Shown here: positions 1 through 7,536 of the stretch, piece after piece
Numbering within the stretch: the stretch's first letter is position 1
How the letters are laid out: each line of letters starts with the position of its first letter
Assembly: GCA_036521995.1 (NCBI GenBank)
Contig: DATDGR010000065.1
Coordinates: 1 to 12,410 of the forward strand
DNA: 12,410 nt
Direction: 5' to 3'
Origin: Gp13-AA77 sp036521995
Lineage (GTDB): Bacteria; Acidobacteriota; Terriglobia; UBA7540
Program-made: the position numbers and the translations under genes
Notes under the pieces: model-generated
Databases searched by the model: none
What the model was told of the DNA's origin: nothing
The model's input: the letters and a program-made list of their open reading frames with translations, nothing else

Positions 1-2130
1 CATCACGCCGTACAGCCCAACCATAGTCAGCAGCAGCGCGATGCCGGCGAAGCAACCGAGCAGCAGGGTGTGGAAGCGCGGCTCCGTGACTTGTGTGGAA
101 AGCAGCTCCTCCATGGTCCGCACCTGAAAAACGGGAACCAACGGATCGAGCGTCGCCATCTGCTCTCGAATGGCGGATTCCAGGGTGCGTGGCGGGACGG
201 CGGTGCGCAGCAGCATCACGGGTGGCATCCAGGGAAGCTGCCGGTAAGGGAAGTAGTAGATGGGCTGGGCCTCGGCGTCCAGCGCAAACAGCTTGGCGCT
301 GCCCACCACCCCCACGATTTCGCGCGGCATCTCCTTTTCGCCCGAGTCCGTGGCTCCCGGCGTGATCCGCTTGCCGATTACATCTTCGCCGGGAAAAAAC
401 TTGTCTGCGAACGCCTTGTTCACAATTAGGACGCGTGGCGATGTTTTGTCGTCGTGTTCGGTGAAGAACCGGCCCTTAAACAGGGGAATGCCTACTGTCA
501 AGAAGTAACCCGGCGTGGCGAATGCCATGCGCGCGTACGGCCGGTTTGATTGAGCGGCCGGGCGTTCCGCGATATCGAAGGAGACCGTGGCATTATCCCC
601 ACCGAGCGGCAGTGGCCAGACGCCCGCCGCCGATTGCACGCCAGGCAGGGCGCGCATGCGATCCAGCAACTGATCATAAAACGCTGCCTGCTGGGGTGCT
701 TTGTATTGAGACTGGGGCAGGCTAAACCAATACGTCAGGAGATGGTCTGGCTTCAGACCGAGATCGCTGGTCTCAAGGTGCAGGAAGCTTGCCACCAGGA
801 GGGCAGCCCCGGTCACCAGCACCAGGCCCAGCGTCACTTGGGCAATCACCAGCGCGCTGCGCACCCGATCGTGCCGGCTGGTGCTTCCGCGAGTCTGTTC
901 CTTCATTGAACTTGTCAGATCGATCTTGGAAGCCTGCAGAGCGGGCGCTATACCGAAGATGACGCAAGCGAGCATGGCCAGGAGTAGTGAAAAGGCAAGC
1001 ACCCGGCCGTCGATAGAGGCTTGCGCCAGGCGTGGAATACTATGGCCGCCCAAGGGCAGCACGAAGTGCAAGGCATATTCCGCGAGCACTGTTCCAGCCG
1101 CTCCGCCGAACATAGCCAACAGCAGACTCTCGGTGAGCAGTTGGCGCAGCACCCGCCCGCGGCTGGCTCCGAGGGTCGCTCGCACGGCCATTTCGCGCTC
1201 GCGAGCAGCGGTGCGGGCAAGGAGCAGATTCGCGATGTTGGCGCAGGCAATCAGCAGCACCAGGCCGACCGCGCCGAGTAGAATTAGAAGCGGTGTCCGT
1301 GAGTCTCCCACCAGCGTCTCGAGGGCAGGGCGAACCGACGCCTTGCTGAAGTTGGTGTTGGTGCCGGGATACTGCTTGGCGAGCGCCGCGGCGATCACGT
1401 TGAGATCGGCACGCGCCTGCTCGGCGGTCACGCCGGGTTTCAATCGGCCGAGCGCCGTGAGCATGTGTGCGCCACGCTGCTCGGTCATGGGCTGATCGCC
1501 CGGTGGCGCTTCGCGGTCGTCAGCAATGGTAGTCCAAAGCTGAATGCCCGGTTCGTTCACCGGGAATGCGAAGCCGGCCGACGCCACTCCGACCACCGTG
1601 TAAGCTTTGCGATCGAGCGTGATGGTGTGTCCGACGATGCTGCGATCACCGCCGAATTGTCGCTGCCAGAACTGGTGGCTCAGTATCGCCACGTGCGTGC
1701 CGAGGTCTTCCTCAGACTGCAAGAATCCGCGCCCTAACTCAGGCCGGATGCCGAGAGCAGGAAAGAGGTCCCAAGTCACCATCTCCGCGTCCAACTGTAC
1801 GGGTTGGCCGGCGCCTGTCAGCACGACGTTCGTGTCGCGCGCGGTCACGAGGTGCTCGAAAGTGTGATTCTGTGTGCGGAAGTCGAAGAAATCGGGATAA
1901 GACATGCTTTCCGGTACCGGCACACCGCGCATGTCCATGGATTCCACAGTGACGACGCGGTCAGGCTGGGCGTACGGCAAAGGCTTCAGCAGGACCGTGT
2001 TGACCACGCTAAAGACAGCCGTGTTGGCTCCGATGCCCAGTGCCAGCGTGAGGATGGCCACGAAGGCGAAGCCCAGGTTCTTCGCCAACTGCCGCCAAGC
2101 GTAAGAAAGGTCCTGCAGAAAGTTCGTCAT
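1..2130 (-). CDS. ADOP-family (MacB/FtsX-like) orphan permease, cut by window edge at its C-terminus
   Basis: The minus-strand frame opens with ATG at 2130 and runs without a stop for 710 codons to base 1, so the 3' end lies outside the window. ADOP proteins are about 800 residues, so roughly the last 100 (end of the final FtsX domain) are missing. Visible order: a short cytoplasmic start, first membrane segment about 20-44 carrying the family signature LALGIGANTAVFS, a MacB-type periplasmic core domain about 50-265, a first FtsX domain about 280-400 (ACANIANLLLAR, then VRATLGASRGRVLRQLLTES), a second core domain from about 425 with its own membrane segment (LVIAQVTLGLVLVTGAALL), and the start of the last FtsX domain (GIALLLTMVGLYGV). 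A GGAGGG ribosome binding site lies 4 bases before the ATG, and 40 bp separate it from the permease upstream, so the two are probably co-transcribed. No ATPase gene is visible. The transported substrate is unknown; a role in export or envelope handling is inferred only from MacB/LolC/FtsX relatives. Confidence 0.9.
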   Translation of the reverse strand, partial: MTNFLQDLSYAWRQLAKNLGFAFVAILTLALGIGANTAVFSVVNTVLLKPLPYAQPDRVVTVESMDMRGVPVPESMSYPDFFDFRTQNHTFEHLVTARDTNVVLTGAGQPVQLDAEMVTWDLFPALGIRPELGRGFLQSEEDLGTHVAILSHQFWQRQFGGDRSIVGHTITLDRKAYTVVGVASAGFAFPVNEPGIQLWTTIADDREAPPGDQPMTEQRGAHMLTALGRLKPGVTAEQARADLNVIAAALAKQYPGTNTNFSKASVRPALETLVGDSRTPLLILLGAVGLVLLIACANIANLLLARTAAREREMAVRATLGASRGRVLRQLLTESLLLAMFGGAAGTVLAEYALHFVLPLGGHSIPRLAQASIDGRVLAFSLLLAMLACVIFGIAPALQASKIDLTSSMKEQTRGSTSRHDRVRSALVIAQVTLGLVLVTGAALLVASFLHLETSDLGLKPDHLLTYWFSLPQSQYKAPQQAAFYDQLLDRMRALPGVQSAAGVWPLPLGGDNATVSFDIAERPAAQSNRPYARMAFATPGYFLTVGIPLFKGRFFTEHDDKTSPRVLIVNKAFADKFFPGEDVIGKRITPGATDSGEKEMPREIVGVVGSAKLFALDAEAQPIYYFPYRQLPWMPPVMLLRTAVPPRTLESAIREQMATLDPLVPVFQVRTMEELLSTQVTEPRFHTLLLGCFAGIALLLTMVGLYGVM

Positions 2131-2134
2131 TCAA

Positions 2135-2140
2135 CCCTCC
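2135..2140 (-). promoter_or_regulatory. Ribosome binding site of the downstream ADOP permease
   Basis: On the minus strand this reads GGAGGG, 4 bases before the ATG at 2130. It fixes the start of the partial permease and supports independent translation within a shared transcript. Confidence 0.7.
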
Positions 2141-2170
2141 AGTCACAGATCGCCCGATCGCTCAATCCCC

Positions 2171-4621
2171 TCACTCCCTTCGCAGCGCCTGTACCGGGTC
2201 AAGTTTCGCCGCGCGACGTGCTGGGACGTAGCAGGCCAGGAGTGCGACCAGCGTCAACAAAAGCGCGACGCCGAGGTAGGTCCGAGGATCGGCGGCGTCG
2301 ACCCCGTAAAGGAAGCTCGCAACCAGGCGCGTGAGCGGAACCGTTGCCACCACTCCGATGCCCACGCCCATCAGTGCCAGCCGCGCCCCTTGCGCGAGAA
2401 CGAGCTGCAGCACATTTGCCTGCCGCGCCCCCAAGGCGATCCGGATGCCGATCTCATGGATTCTCTGGCTCACGGAGTAGGACATCACGCTGTAAAGTCC
2501 GACGGCCGCCAGCAGCAACGCCAGCGCGCCTAGCGCGCTCAGCATGCTGGCCGCCACCTTCTGCGCGTACAGGTTGGCGCCCATGTAGTCAGCGAGAGGG
2601 ATGGAGTCAAAACCGGTGACGTTGGGGTCGAGGTCCCGCACCTCCTCCCGCACGGCGGCCGCGGCATCGTCAAAACTGCCGGCGGCACGCACGTAGAAGG
2701 CAAGATTCATGTCGGCGCGATACAACTGGCGGAACGGCACGTAAAAGTAAGGAAGAGAAGCCTCGGTGAGGTGCTGATACTTGGTGTCCTTCACCACACC
2801 GACCACCCGTAACCACTCGCCCCACCCTTGCACCCGGCGCCCGATCGGGTCGCCGCCGCCCATGAAGCGCCGCACGAAAGTCTGATTCACGATCATCACC
2901 GGCGCCGACTTTTCATCGTCCTGTTCGGTGAAGTCCCGCCCTTCGAGCACCGAAATGCGCATCAAGTGGAAGAAGCCGGGCGAGACCACGTTGCGGAAGA
3001 TCTTCATGTTCTCGCCCGGGTTCGGCACGTAGCCTTCGATGCGGAGGTCCTCCCACCAGCTTCCCTCGAAGCCGAGCGGCACGCAGTCCGAGTAACAGAC
3101 GGCCGTGATGCCCGGGTCGGACTCGAGGCGCTGCCGCAGGCGCAGACAAAACTGTTTCCGCTGTTCCAGGTTGTAGCCGCTGCTGGGGAGGTAAAACCGC
3201 GAGAGCAGCACGTGGTTGGAATCGAATCCCGGGTTGATGGTCCGTGCAGCCTGGAAGCTGCGCACAAACAGGCCGGCGCCCACCAGGGCCACGAGCGCCA
3301 GGGACACCTCTGAGACCACAAGCAGCGAGCGCGTGCGGCGCGATTGAGGTCCGGACATTCCTCCCCGGCCGCCTTCTTTCAAGCCTTCATTTAGATCGGC
3401 CTTCGCCGACTGCAGCGCAGGCGCGAGGCTGGAACAGAAAGCGGTCCCGACTCCAATCAGAACCGCAAAGGCCAGCACGTAACCGTTCACCTGGAAACCG
3501 AACGCTACCGGCAGATTACTCGGCGGTAGGAGGTACTGCAGCGAACTGCTGAGCCACACGGCCAACCACACACCGGCGAACGCCCCAGCAGCCGCCAGCG
3601 CCAGGCTCTCGGTCAACACCTGACGCGCCAGGCGCGCACGTGCGGCGCCCAGCGCCAAGCGCACGCTGAACTCGCGCTGGCGAGCGGCGAAGCGGGCCAA
3701 CAGCAGGTTGGCGACGTTGGCGCAAACAATCAGCAGCAGTACGGCGCAGAGCGCCATCAGGATTTCGAGCGGTGCCAGCAGCAACTCTTGAGCCCCAAAG
3801 TGCGACTTCCAGAGCGGGAGCAGCGTGGCGCTGATCCCCTCGTTCGCGTCCGCGTCGGCAATCGCCATCTGGTGGGCGAGCGCCGCCACTTCGGCCTGCG
3901 CCTGGGCAATGGTGACGCCGGGCTTCAAGCGCGCGAGACCGAAATACTGGCGCGTCCGACGATCCTGAAGCATCCAGGCACCGATGCCCTCGAGTTGGGT
4001 TTTCATCATCAGTGGAACCCAGAGGTCATAGGCCAGGCCTGCCTCGGACCCGCGAAAATCGGGTGCCGCCACGCCCACCACTGTCAACTCGCGCTGATTC
4101 ACCCGAATCGTCTGCCCGATCAGGCTGGGGTTCGAGTTGAAGTACGTCCGCCACAAGCGGTAGCTGATCACCACCACCGGGTACGCACCCGGCGCGTCGC
4201 CGAATTCCTGCGGCAGGAAAGTGCGGCCCAGCGCGGGCCTCACCCCCAGCACCGTAAAATAGTTCCCGGCGACCAGCTCACCCCACACCTGCCGGGCGTT
4301 GTCTTCTTCGCCGATGGTGAGCGGCGCGGGTTGAGTTACGGTCAGGCCCGCCAGCAGTTTCAGATGATCGCGGTAATCGCGGTAGTCCGGATAGGAAGTC
4401 GTAACGGCATCACCGTTCGGCGCCACGGTCTCAAAAGAGACCAATCGGCCTGGGTCTGCCACACCCGGCAGAGGGTGGAGCAATACCGCGTCAACCCAAC
4501 TGAAGACCGCCGTGCTTGCCCCGATTCCGAGAGCCAGGGTGAGGATGGCGACGGCGGCAAAGCCAGGATTTTTCCGAAGCATCCGCCAGCCGTAGCAAAG
4601 ATCCAGCCAGAAAGTCTTCAT
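2171..4621 (-). CDS. ADOP-family (MacB/FtsX-like) orphan permease, complete
   Basis: This 816-residue integral membrane protein has the full family length. It starts with a basic cytoplasmic segment and the signature LTLALGIGASTAVFS (about 27-41) in the first membrane helix. A MacB-like periplasmic core domain follows (about 50-280), then a three-helix FtsX domain (about 283-405, with LLLIVCANVANLLLAR and VRLALGAARARLARQVLTES), a second helix plus core domain (about 430-680, starting SLLVVSEVSLALVALVGAG), and a C-terminal FtsX domain (LLAAVGLYSVMSYSVSQRIH, IGIRIALGARQANV) ending ARRAAKLDPVQALRRE. The duplicated core+FtsX layout without a linked ATPase defines ADOP. An AGAGGTG ribosome binding site sits 4 bases before the ATG. 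It is diverged from its downstream neighbour: GIGAST and HPLPGVADPGR replace the common GIGANT and KPLPYxxPDR. A decayed third family member lies just upstream. The function and substrate are not known. Confidence 0.93.
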   Translation of the reverse strand: MKTFWLDLCYGWRMLRKNPGFAAVAILTLALGIGASTAVFSWVDAVLLHPLPGVADPGRLVSFETVAPNGDAVTTSYPDYRDYRDHLKLLAGLTVTQPAPLTIGEEDNARQVWGELVAGNYFTVLGVRPALGRTFLPQEFGDAPGAYPVVVISYRLWRTYFNSNPSLIGQTIRVNQRELTVVGVAAPDFRGSEAGLAYDLWVPLMMKTQLEGIGAWMLQDRRTRQYFGLARLKPGVTIAQAQAEVAALAHQMAIADADANEGISATLLPLWKSHFGAQELLLAPLEILMALCAVLLLIVCANVANLLLARFAARQREFSVRLALGAARARLARQVLTESLALAAAGAFAGVWLAVWLSSSLQYLLPPSNLPVAFGFQVNGYVLAFAVLIGVGTAFCSSLAPALQSAKADLNEGLKEGGRGGMSGPQSRRTRSLLVVSEVSLALVALVGAGLFVRSFQAARTINPGFDSNHVLLSRFYLPSSGYNLEQRKQFCLRLRQRLESDPGITAVCYSDCVPLGFEGSWWEDLRIEGYVPNPGENMKIFRNVVSPGFFHLMRISVLEGRDFTEQDDEKSAPVMIVNQTFVRRFMGGGDPIGRRVQGWGEWLRVVGVVKDTKYQHLTEASLPYFYVPFRQLYRADMNLAFYVRAAGSFDDAAAAVREEVRDLDPNVTGFDSIPLADYMGANLYAQKVAASMLSALGALALLLAAVGLYSVMSYSVSQRIHEIGIRIALGARQANVLQLVLAQGARLALMGVGIGVVATVPLTRLVASFLYGVDAADPRTYLGVALLLTLVALLACYVPARRAAKLDPVQALRRE

Positions 4622-4625
4622 GTTG

Positions 4626-4632
4626 CACCTCT
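4626..4632 (-). promoter_or_regulatory. Ribosome binding site of the complete ADOP permease
   Basis: The minus strand reads AGAGGTG, 4 bases before the ATG at 4621. It supports that start. The site lies just beyond the last codons of the ADOP relic upstream. Confidence 0.65.
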
Positions 4633-4645
4633 GGGACGTATCGCC

Positions 4646-4936
4646 TCATCGAGTCCGTGAAAGAGTGAAAAAGTCTGCTTCCCCACTCCGCCCGTACCGT
4701 AGCGCCTGCGTCAGATCGAGTGAAGGCGCGACGGGCGTGCTCAACTCCTGCACCGTGGCCGGCCGGTCCGGATCGACGCAAGGCAGCGGTTTCGGCAAGC
4801 CAAAGTGCTCCACACTGCAGACGGCATGTTTGCTCCGATGCCGAATGCCGTAGTGAGCGCAGCCGACGCAGAGCCCGGCGAGTTTCGTAGTTGCTTTCAG
4901 GCGTGCTCGGGGGCCTGCGCTAAGGTTGGCGATGAT
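4646..4936 (-). pseudogene. Internally deleted, frameshifted relic of a third ADOP permease
   Basis: Read from 4936 downward, the minus strand gives NLSAGPRARL, then after one extra base near 4896 KQLRNSPGSASAALTTAFGIGAN (4896-4826), then after one missing base near 4826 AVCSVEHFGLPKPLPCVDPDRP (4825-4760). This aligns residue by residue with ADOP N-termini (compare LRKNPGFAAVAILTLALGIGA and VLLKPLPYAQPDR in the two intact neighbours). Restoring one base near 4826 would recreate GIGANTAV. Directly after about 4742 the frame continues as LDLTQALRYG (4720-4691), which matches ADOP C-termini (KLDPVQALRRE in the neighbour); ARRA is present just before it in another frame. About 730 central codons are therefore missing. 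A good AGGAGAGG site (4939-4946) is followed by ATC ATC where a start codon would be expected, so the ATG also looks lost. The frame closes with TGA at 4648-4646. The homology is seen directly; the exact lesions are inferred by comparison. Confidence 0.8.
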
Positions 4937-5072
4937 GACCTCTCCTGTCGATGTCGGCGAGGCACCTTACGTTCCACAATCAGATTTATTGAAGGGTAAT
5001 TGGTTATCACGGAGAACGGAGCCGGTGTTGTCCAAATCCGGACACTTTGTTTTCAAACGAACAACGGCCCGC
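4937..5072. other. Gap between the dehydrogenase/PLP gene group and the permease group
   Basis: This is the AT-richest stretch of the window and the only wide gap before the permeases. It contains the AGGAGAGG remnant of the relic gene at its left end and short imperfect inverted repeats (for example TGTCC/GGACA around 5028-5043). I looked for a sigma-70 promoter and found only poor matches, and no stem followed by a T-run that would make a clear terminator. It is the most plausible place for the permease promoter, but that is inference from position only. Confidence 0.4.
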
Positions 5073-6167
5073 TCACCGGATTTTTCCCCGGGCGGCTACC
5101 TGCCAGGAGCCAGCGACCTCTTCATTGCGGATCAGAAACACCTCATCGTGCATGTTGACACAGGTACAGACATGATTTGGAATCACAGTCACTACTCCTC
5201 CGACCTGAAACGGGTGGGTAGAGCTCGTGATGTCGAGGTATCCATGCTCTTCGTTCAGTTTGATCAACCTGGCGTCGGGCGCCTCCACGATGTAGCCGTG
5301 ACCCGACTTCGGCCCCGAGCCCAGCGCATCCGAGGACAGCGTCTTCGATCCGGCGTCGATGATGGCGCGACCAGGCACCGCCGTTGAAACCACCGTGGCT
5401 ACCACCCGGGCGGCGCAATCCTCCAAGCGGCAAACGCCTTGATAATACGTATTGAGATCGTTGTAGACGTAAGTGCCTGGCCGGATTTCCGTGACACCCG
5501 AAATCTTCTCAGCCAGCGCCGCCGACGGCGTAGACCCGCCGGAGACGATCTCCACCTGCAGGCGCGCTTCGGCAAAGGGGCTGAGAGCACGCTCCACTCG
5601 CTCGGCCACGCGCCTGGCCTCGGCCTGCCGCTCCTCGACGTTGCCCCAGATGCTGCCGAAGTAGGTCATCAAACCGCGAAATTGAAGTCCCGGCATACTC
5701 TCCACCTTCTTCGCCAGTTCCACGCAGGCCGGGCCCGGCTCCAAGCCGCAGCGCCCCAGCCCGGCATCGAACTCCACCAGCACGCCGACCGTGGCCGCCC
5801 CAGCGCTCATGGCCTTTGAGAGCTCCTGGGCCGTAGACTCGTTGTCGAGTGAAAGCAGGATCTTGCGGGTGCGGGCCAGAGTCGCGAGGCGCTTCAGTTT
5901 CTCTGCGCCCCAGACGGGATACGCGAGCAAGAGATCATCAAACCCCGCCTCCGCCATCACCTCAGCCTCTCCCACCTTGGCCACCGTCAGACCTACGGCG
6001 CCGCGTTCAACTTGCATGCGGGCCGCCTCGGGCGTCTTGTGGGTCTTGATGTGGGGGCGCAGGCCAAGCTGATGCTGGCGGCAGTGCTGCGCCATGCGGT
6101 CGAGATTGCGCTCCATGATATCGAGGTTGATGGTGAGCGCCGGGGTTGAAAGCTCGCGAAAGTGCAT
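5073..6167 (-). CDS. PLP-dependent D-serine dehydratase / D-threonine aldolase-like protein (alanine racemase N-terminal fold)
   Basis: This 364-residue protein combines an alanine-racemase-type TIM barrel (about 8-235) with a D-serine-dehydratase-like C-terminal domain (about 250-350). The PLP-binding lysine is most likely K41 in RPHIKTHK, the usual family motif. The barrel phosphate-binding glycines are seen in SGGSTPS, and EIRPGTYVYND is also typical. Near the C-terminus PNHVC provides H332 and C334, a His-x-Cys pair that in this family binds a divalent metal. As I recall, H-x-C is found in characterised D-serine dehydratase and H-x-D in the best-studied D-threonine aldolase, so the motif leans towards a D-serine dehydratase-type enzyme; other beta-hydroxy-D-amino acids remain possible. 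The protein should be cytosolic. The ATG at 6167 has no strong ribosome binding site, but I found no better in-frame start in the 75 bp after the E2 gene. It is probably the last gene of the operon; its link to 2-oxoacid oxidation is unclear, although serine dehydration would yield pyruvate. Confidence 0.85.
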   Translation of the reverse strand: MHFRELSTPALTINLDIMERNLDRMAQHCRQHQLGLRPHIKTHKTPEAARMQVERGAVGLTVAKVGEAEVMAEAGFDDLLLAYPVWGAEKLKRLATLARTRKILLSLDNESTAQELSKAMSAGAATVGVLVEFDAGLGRCGLEPGPACVELAKKVESMPGLQFRGLMTYFGSIWGNVEERQAEARRVAERVERALSPFAEARLQVEIVSGGSTPSAALAEKISGVTEIRPGTYVYNDLNTYYQGVCRLEDCAARVVATVVSTAVPGRAIIDAGSKTLSSDALGSGPKSGHGYIVEAPDARLIKLNEEHGYLDITSSTHPFQVGGVVTVIPNHVCTCVNMHDEVFLIRNEEVAGSWQVAARGKIR

Positions 6168-6242
6168 AGAAATCGTCGGCGGAGCGGGGCCGCCACAGAG
6201 CCACGGTCGTTGCCAGCGTCTTCCTGCGCGGCGAGATCGGCG

Positions 6243-7508
6243 TTACAGTACCGGCTCCGTCCAGTTCTCGAGCACAGCCTTAACCTTGACCATGAACTGG
6301 TCCGCCACGGCACCGTCGATCACGCGATGGTCAAAGGAGAGCGCCAGGTAGGCCATGGGCCGGATGGCGATGGCGTCGCCGCGCACCACAGCGCGCTTCT
6401 CAATCACGCCGACTCCCAGGATCGCTACCTGGGGCTGATTGATAATGGGCGTTCCGAAAAGGCTGCCGAAGACGCCTGGGTTGGTGATGGTAAAGGTTCC
6501 GCCTTGAACCTCGTCGAAGCTCAATCGCTTCGCCCGAGCGCGCTCGGCGAGATCGGTGACGGCGCGGGCCACCCCGAGAAAGTTCTTCTCATCAGCGCGC
6601 TTCACCACCGGCACGATCAAACCCGAATCGAGCGCCACCGCGATGCCGACGTTCATGTCGCGTTTGTAGACGACGTTGTCACCGTCGACCGAGGCGTTGA
6701 AGATCGGATATTGCTTGATCGCCTCGACAACAGCCCTGACGAAAAAAGGAGTGAAAGTGAGCTTGAGCCCGTTTCGGCGCTCGAACTCGGCCGCCTGCTG
6801 CGCCCGGGTGTCATAAACGCGCGTCATCTCGACCTCAAACACGGTGGTGACATGCGCCGACGTCCGGCGGCTCAGAGTCATGTGCTCGGCAATCTGTTTG
6901 CGCATCGGGGTCATCGGCACCACTTCGGTAGCGCCGGTGAAAACCTTCGGCGCCGGCGCGGTCGGCACGGGTGGAGAAGCGGCTGGCGGCGTGCCGGCCG
7001 ATCGCTCGGCTATGTGCCCGAGGATATCTTGCTTGCTGATCCGGCCGCCAAGACCTGTTCCTCGTACCTTTGCCAGGTTGACGTCATTCTCCTTGGCAAG
7101 GCGGCGAACGAGCGGTGATGAGCGAATTTTCTGCTCGGCGAGCGCGGAGCTCGCCGGCGAAGGCGCATCCGGCTCGACGCCACCGGCAGCCGGAGGTGAA
7201 ACGTCCGCGGACACTGCAGGACTTGGACGGGCCGGCTGCGGCGCTGCGATGGCCGCCCCCAAAGCCGACCCCTCACCATCAATCTCCGCCACCACAGCAT
7301 TCACTTCAACGGTCTGGTTTTCGCTCACCAGAATCCTGGTGAGAATGCCAGCCGCCGGCGAGGGAATCTCAGCGTCGACCTTGTCAGTTGAAATCTCGAA
7401 GAGCGGCTCATCGCGTTCCACCTTGTCGCCGACCTTTTTCAGCCACTTGGTGACAGTCCCTTCCGCGATACTCTCCCCCATCTGGGGCATGATGACGTTT
7501 GTTCCCAT
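6243..7508 (-). CDS. Dihydrolipoamide acyltransferase (E2) of a 2-oxoacid dehydrogenase complex
   Basis: E2 moves the acyl group from E1 onto CoA through a swinging lipoyl arm and forms the core of the complex. The 421 residues show one lipoyl domain (2-78) with the modified lysine K43 in STDKVDAE, an Ala/Pro-rich linker (about 80-125), a peripheral subunit-binding domain (about 129-167, SSPLVRRLAKE to GGRISKQDIL), a second Pro-rich linker (170-190), and the catalytic acyltransferase domain (about 196-421). The active-site motif DHRVIDG gives H394 and D398, and TITNPGVFGSL is also typical. Nothing is missing. The start is well supported: AAGAGGT lies 4 bases before the ATG. It follows E1-beta by 28 bp. 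One lipoyl domain and this motif set fit branched-chain or pyruvate complexes of the alpha2-beta2 E1 type; the acyl specificity cannot be read from the sequence. K43 is the expected target of the LipB encoded at the head of the same gene group. Confidence 0.95.
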   Translation of the reverse strand: MGTNVIMPQMGESIAEGTVTKWLKKVGDKVERDEPLFEISTDKVDAEIPSPAAGILTRILVSENQTVEVNAVVAEIDGEGSALGAAIAAPQPARPSPAVSADVSPPAAGGVEPDAPSPASSALAEQKIRSSPLVRRLAKENDVNLAKVRGTGLGGRISKQDILGHIAERSAGTPPAASPPVPTAPAPKVFTGATEVVPMTPMRKQIAEHMTLSRRTSAHVTTVFEVEMTRVYDTRAQQAAEFERRNGLKLTFTPFFVRAVVEAIKQYPIFNASVDGDNVVYKRDMNVGIAVALDSGLIVPVVKRADEKNFLGVARAVTDLAERARAKRLSFDEVQGGTFTITNPGVFGSLFGTPIINQPQVAILGVGVIEKRAVVRGDAIAIRPMAYLALSFDHRVIDGAVADQFMVKVKAVLENWTEPVL

Positions 7509-7536
7509 GGTTACCTCTTCGACATTCGACCGGACT

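Noticed and set aside
3788..4660. Plus-strand open frame (about 290 codons) opposite the complete ADOP permease
   Set aside because: Antisense shadow of the permease N-terminal half; no recognisable domain and no good ribosome binding site considered necessary to overturn the permease.
4491..4781. Minus-strand 96-codon frame overlapping the start of the complete permease
   Set aside because: It is not a separate gene: it reads through the 3' piece of the ADOP relic in a wrong frame and then through the permease start out of frame.
4947..5072. Candidate promoter or terminator in the AT-richer gap
   Set aside because: Only weak -35/-10 matches with wrong spacing and short stems (about 5 bp) without a T-run; not enough to call either.
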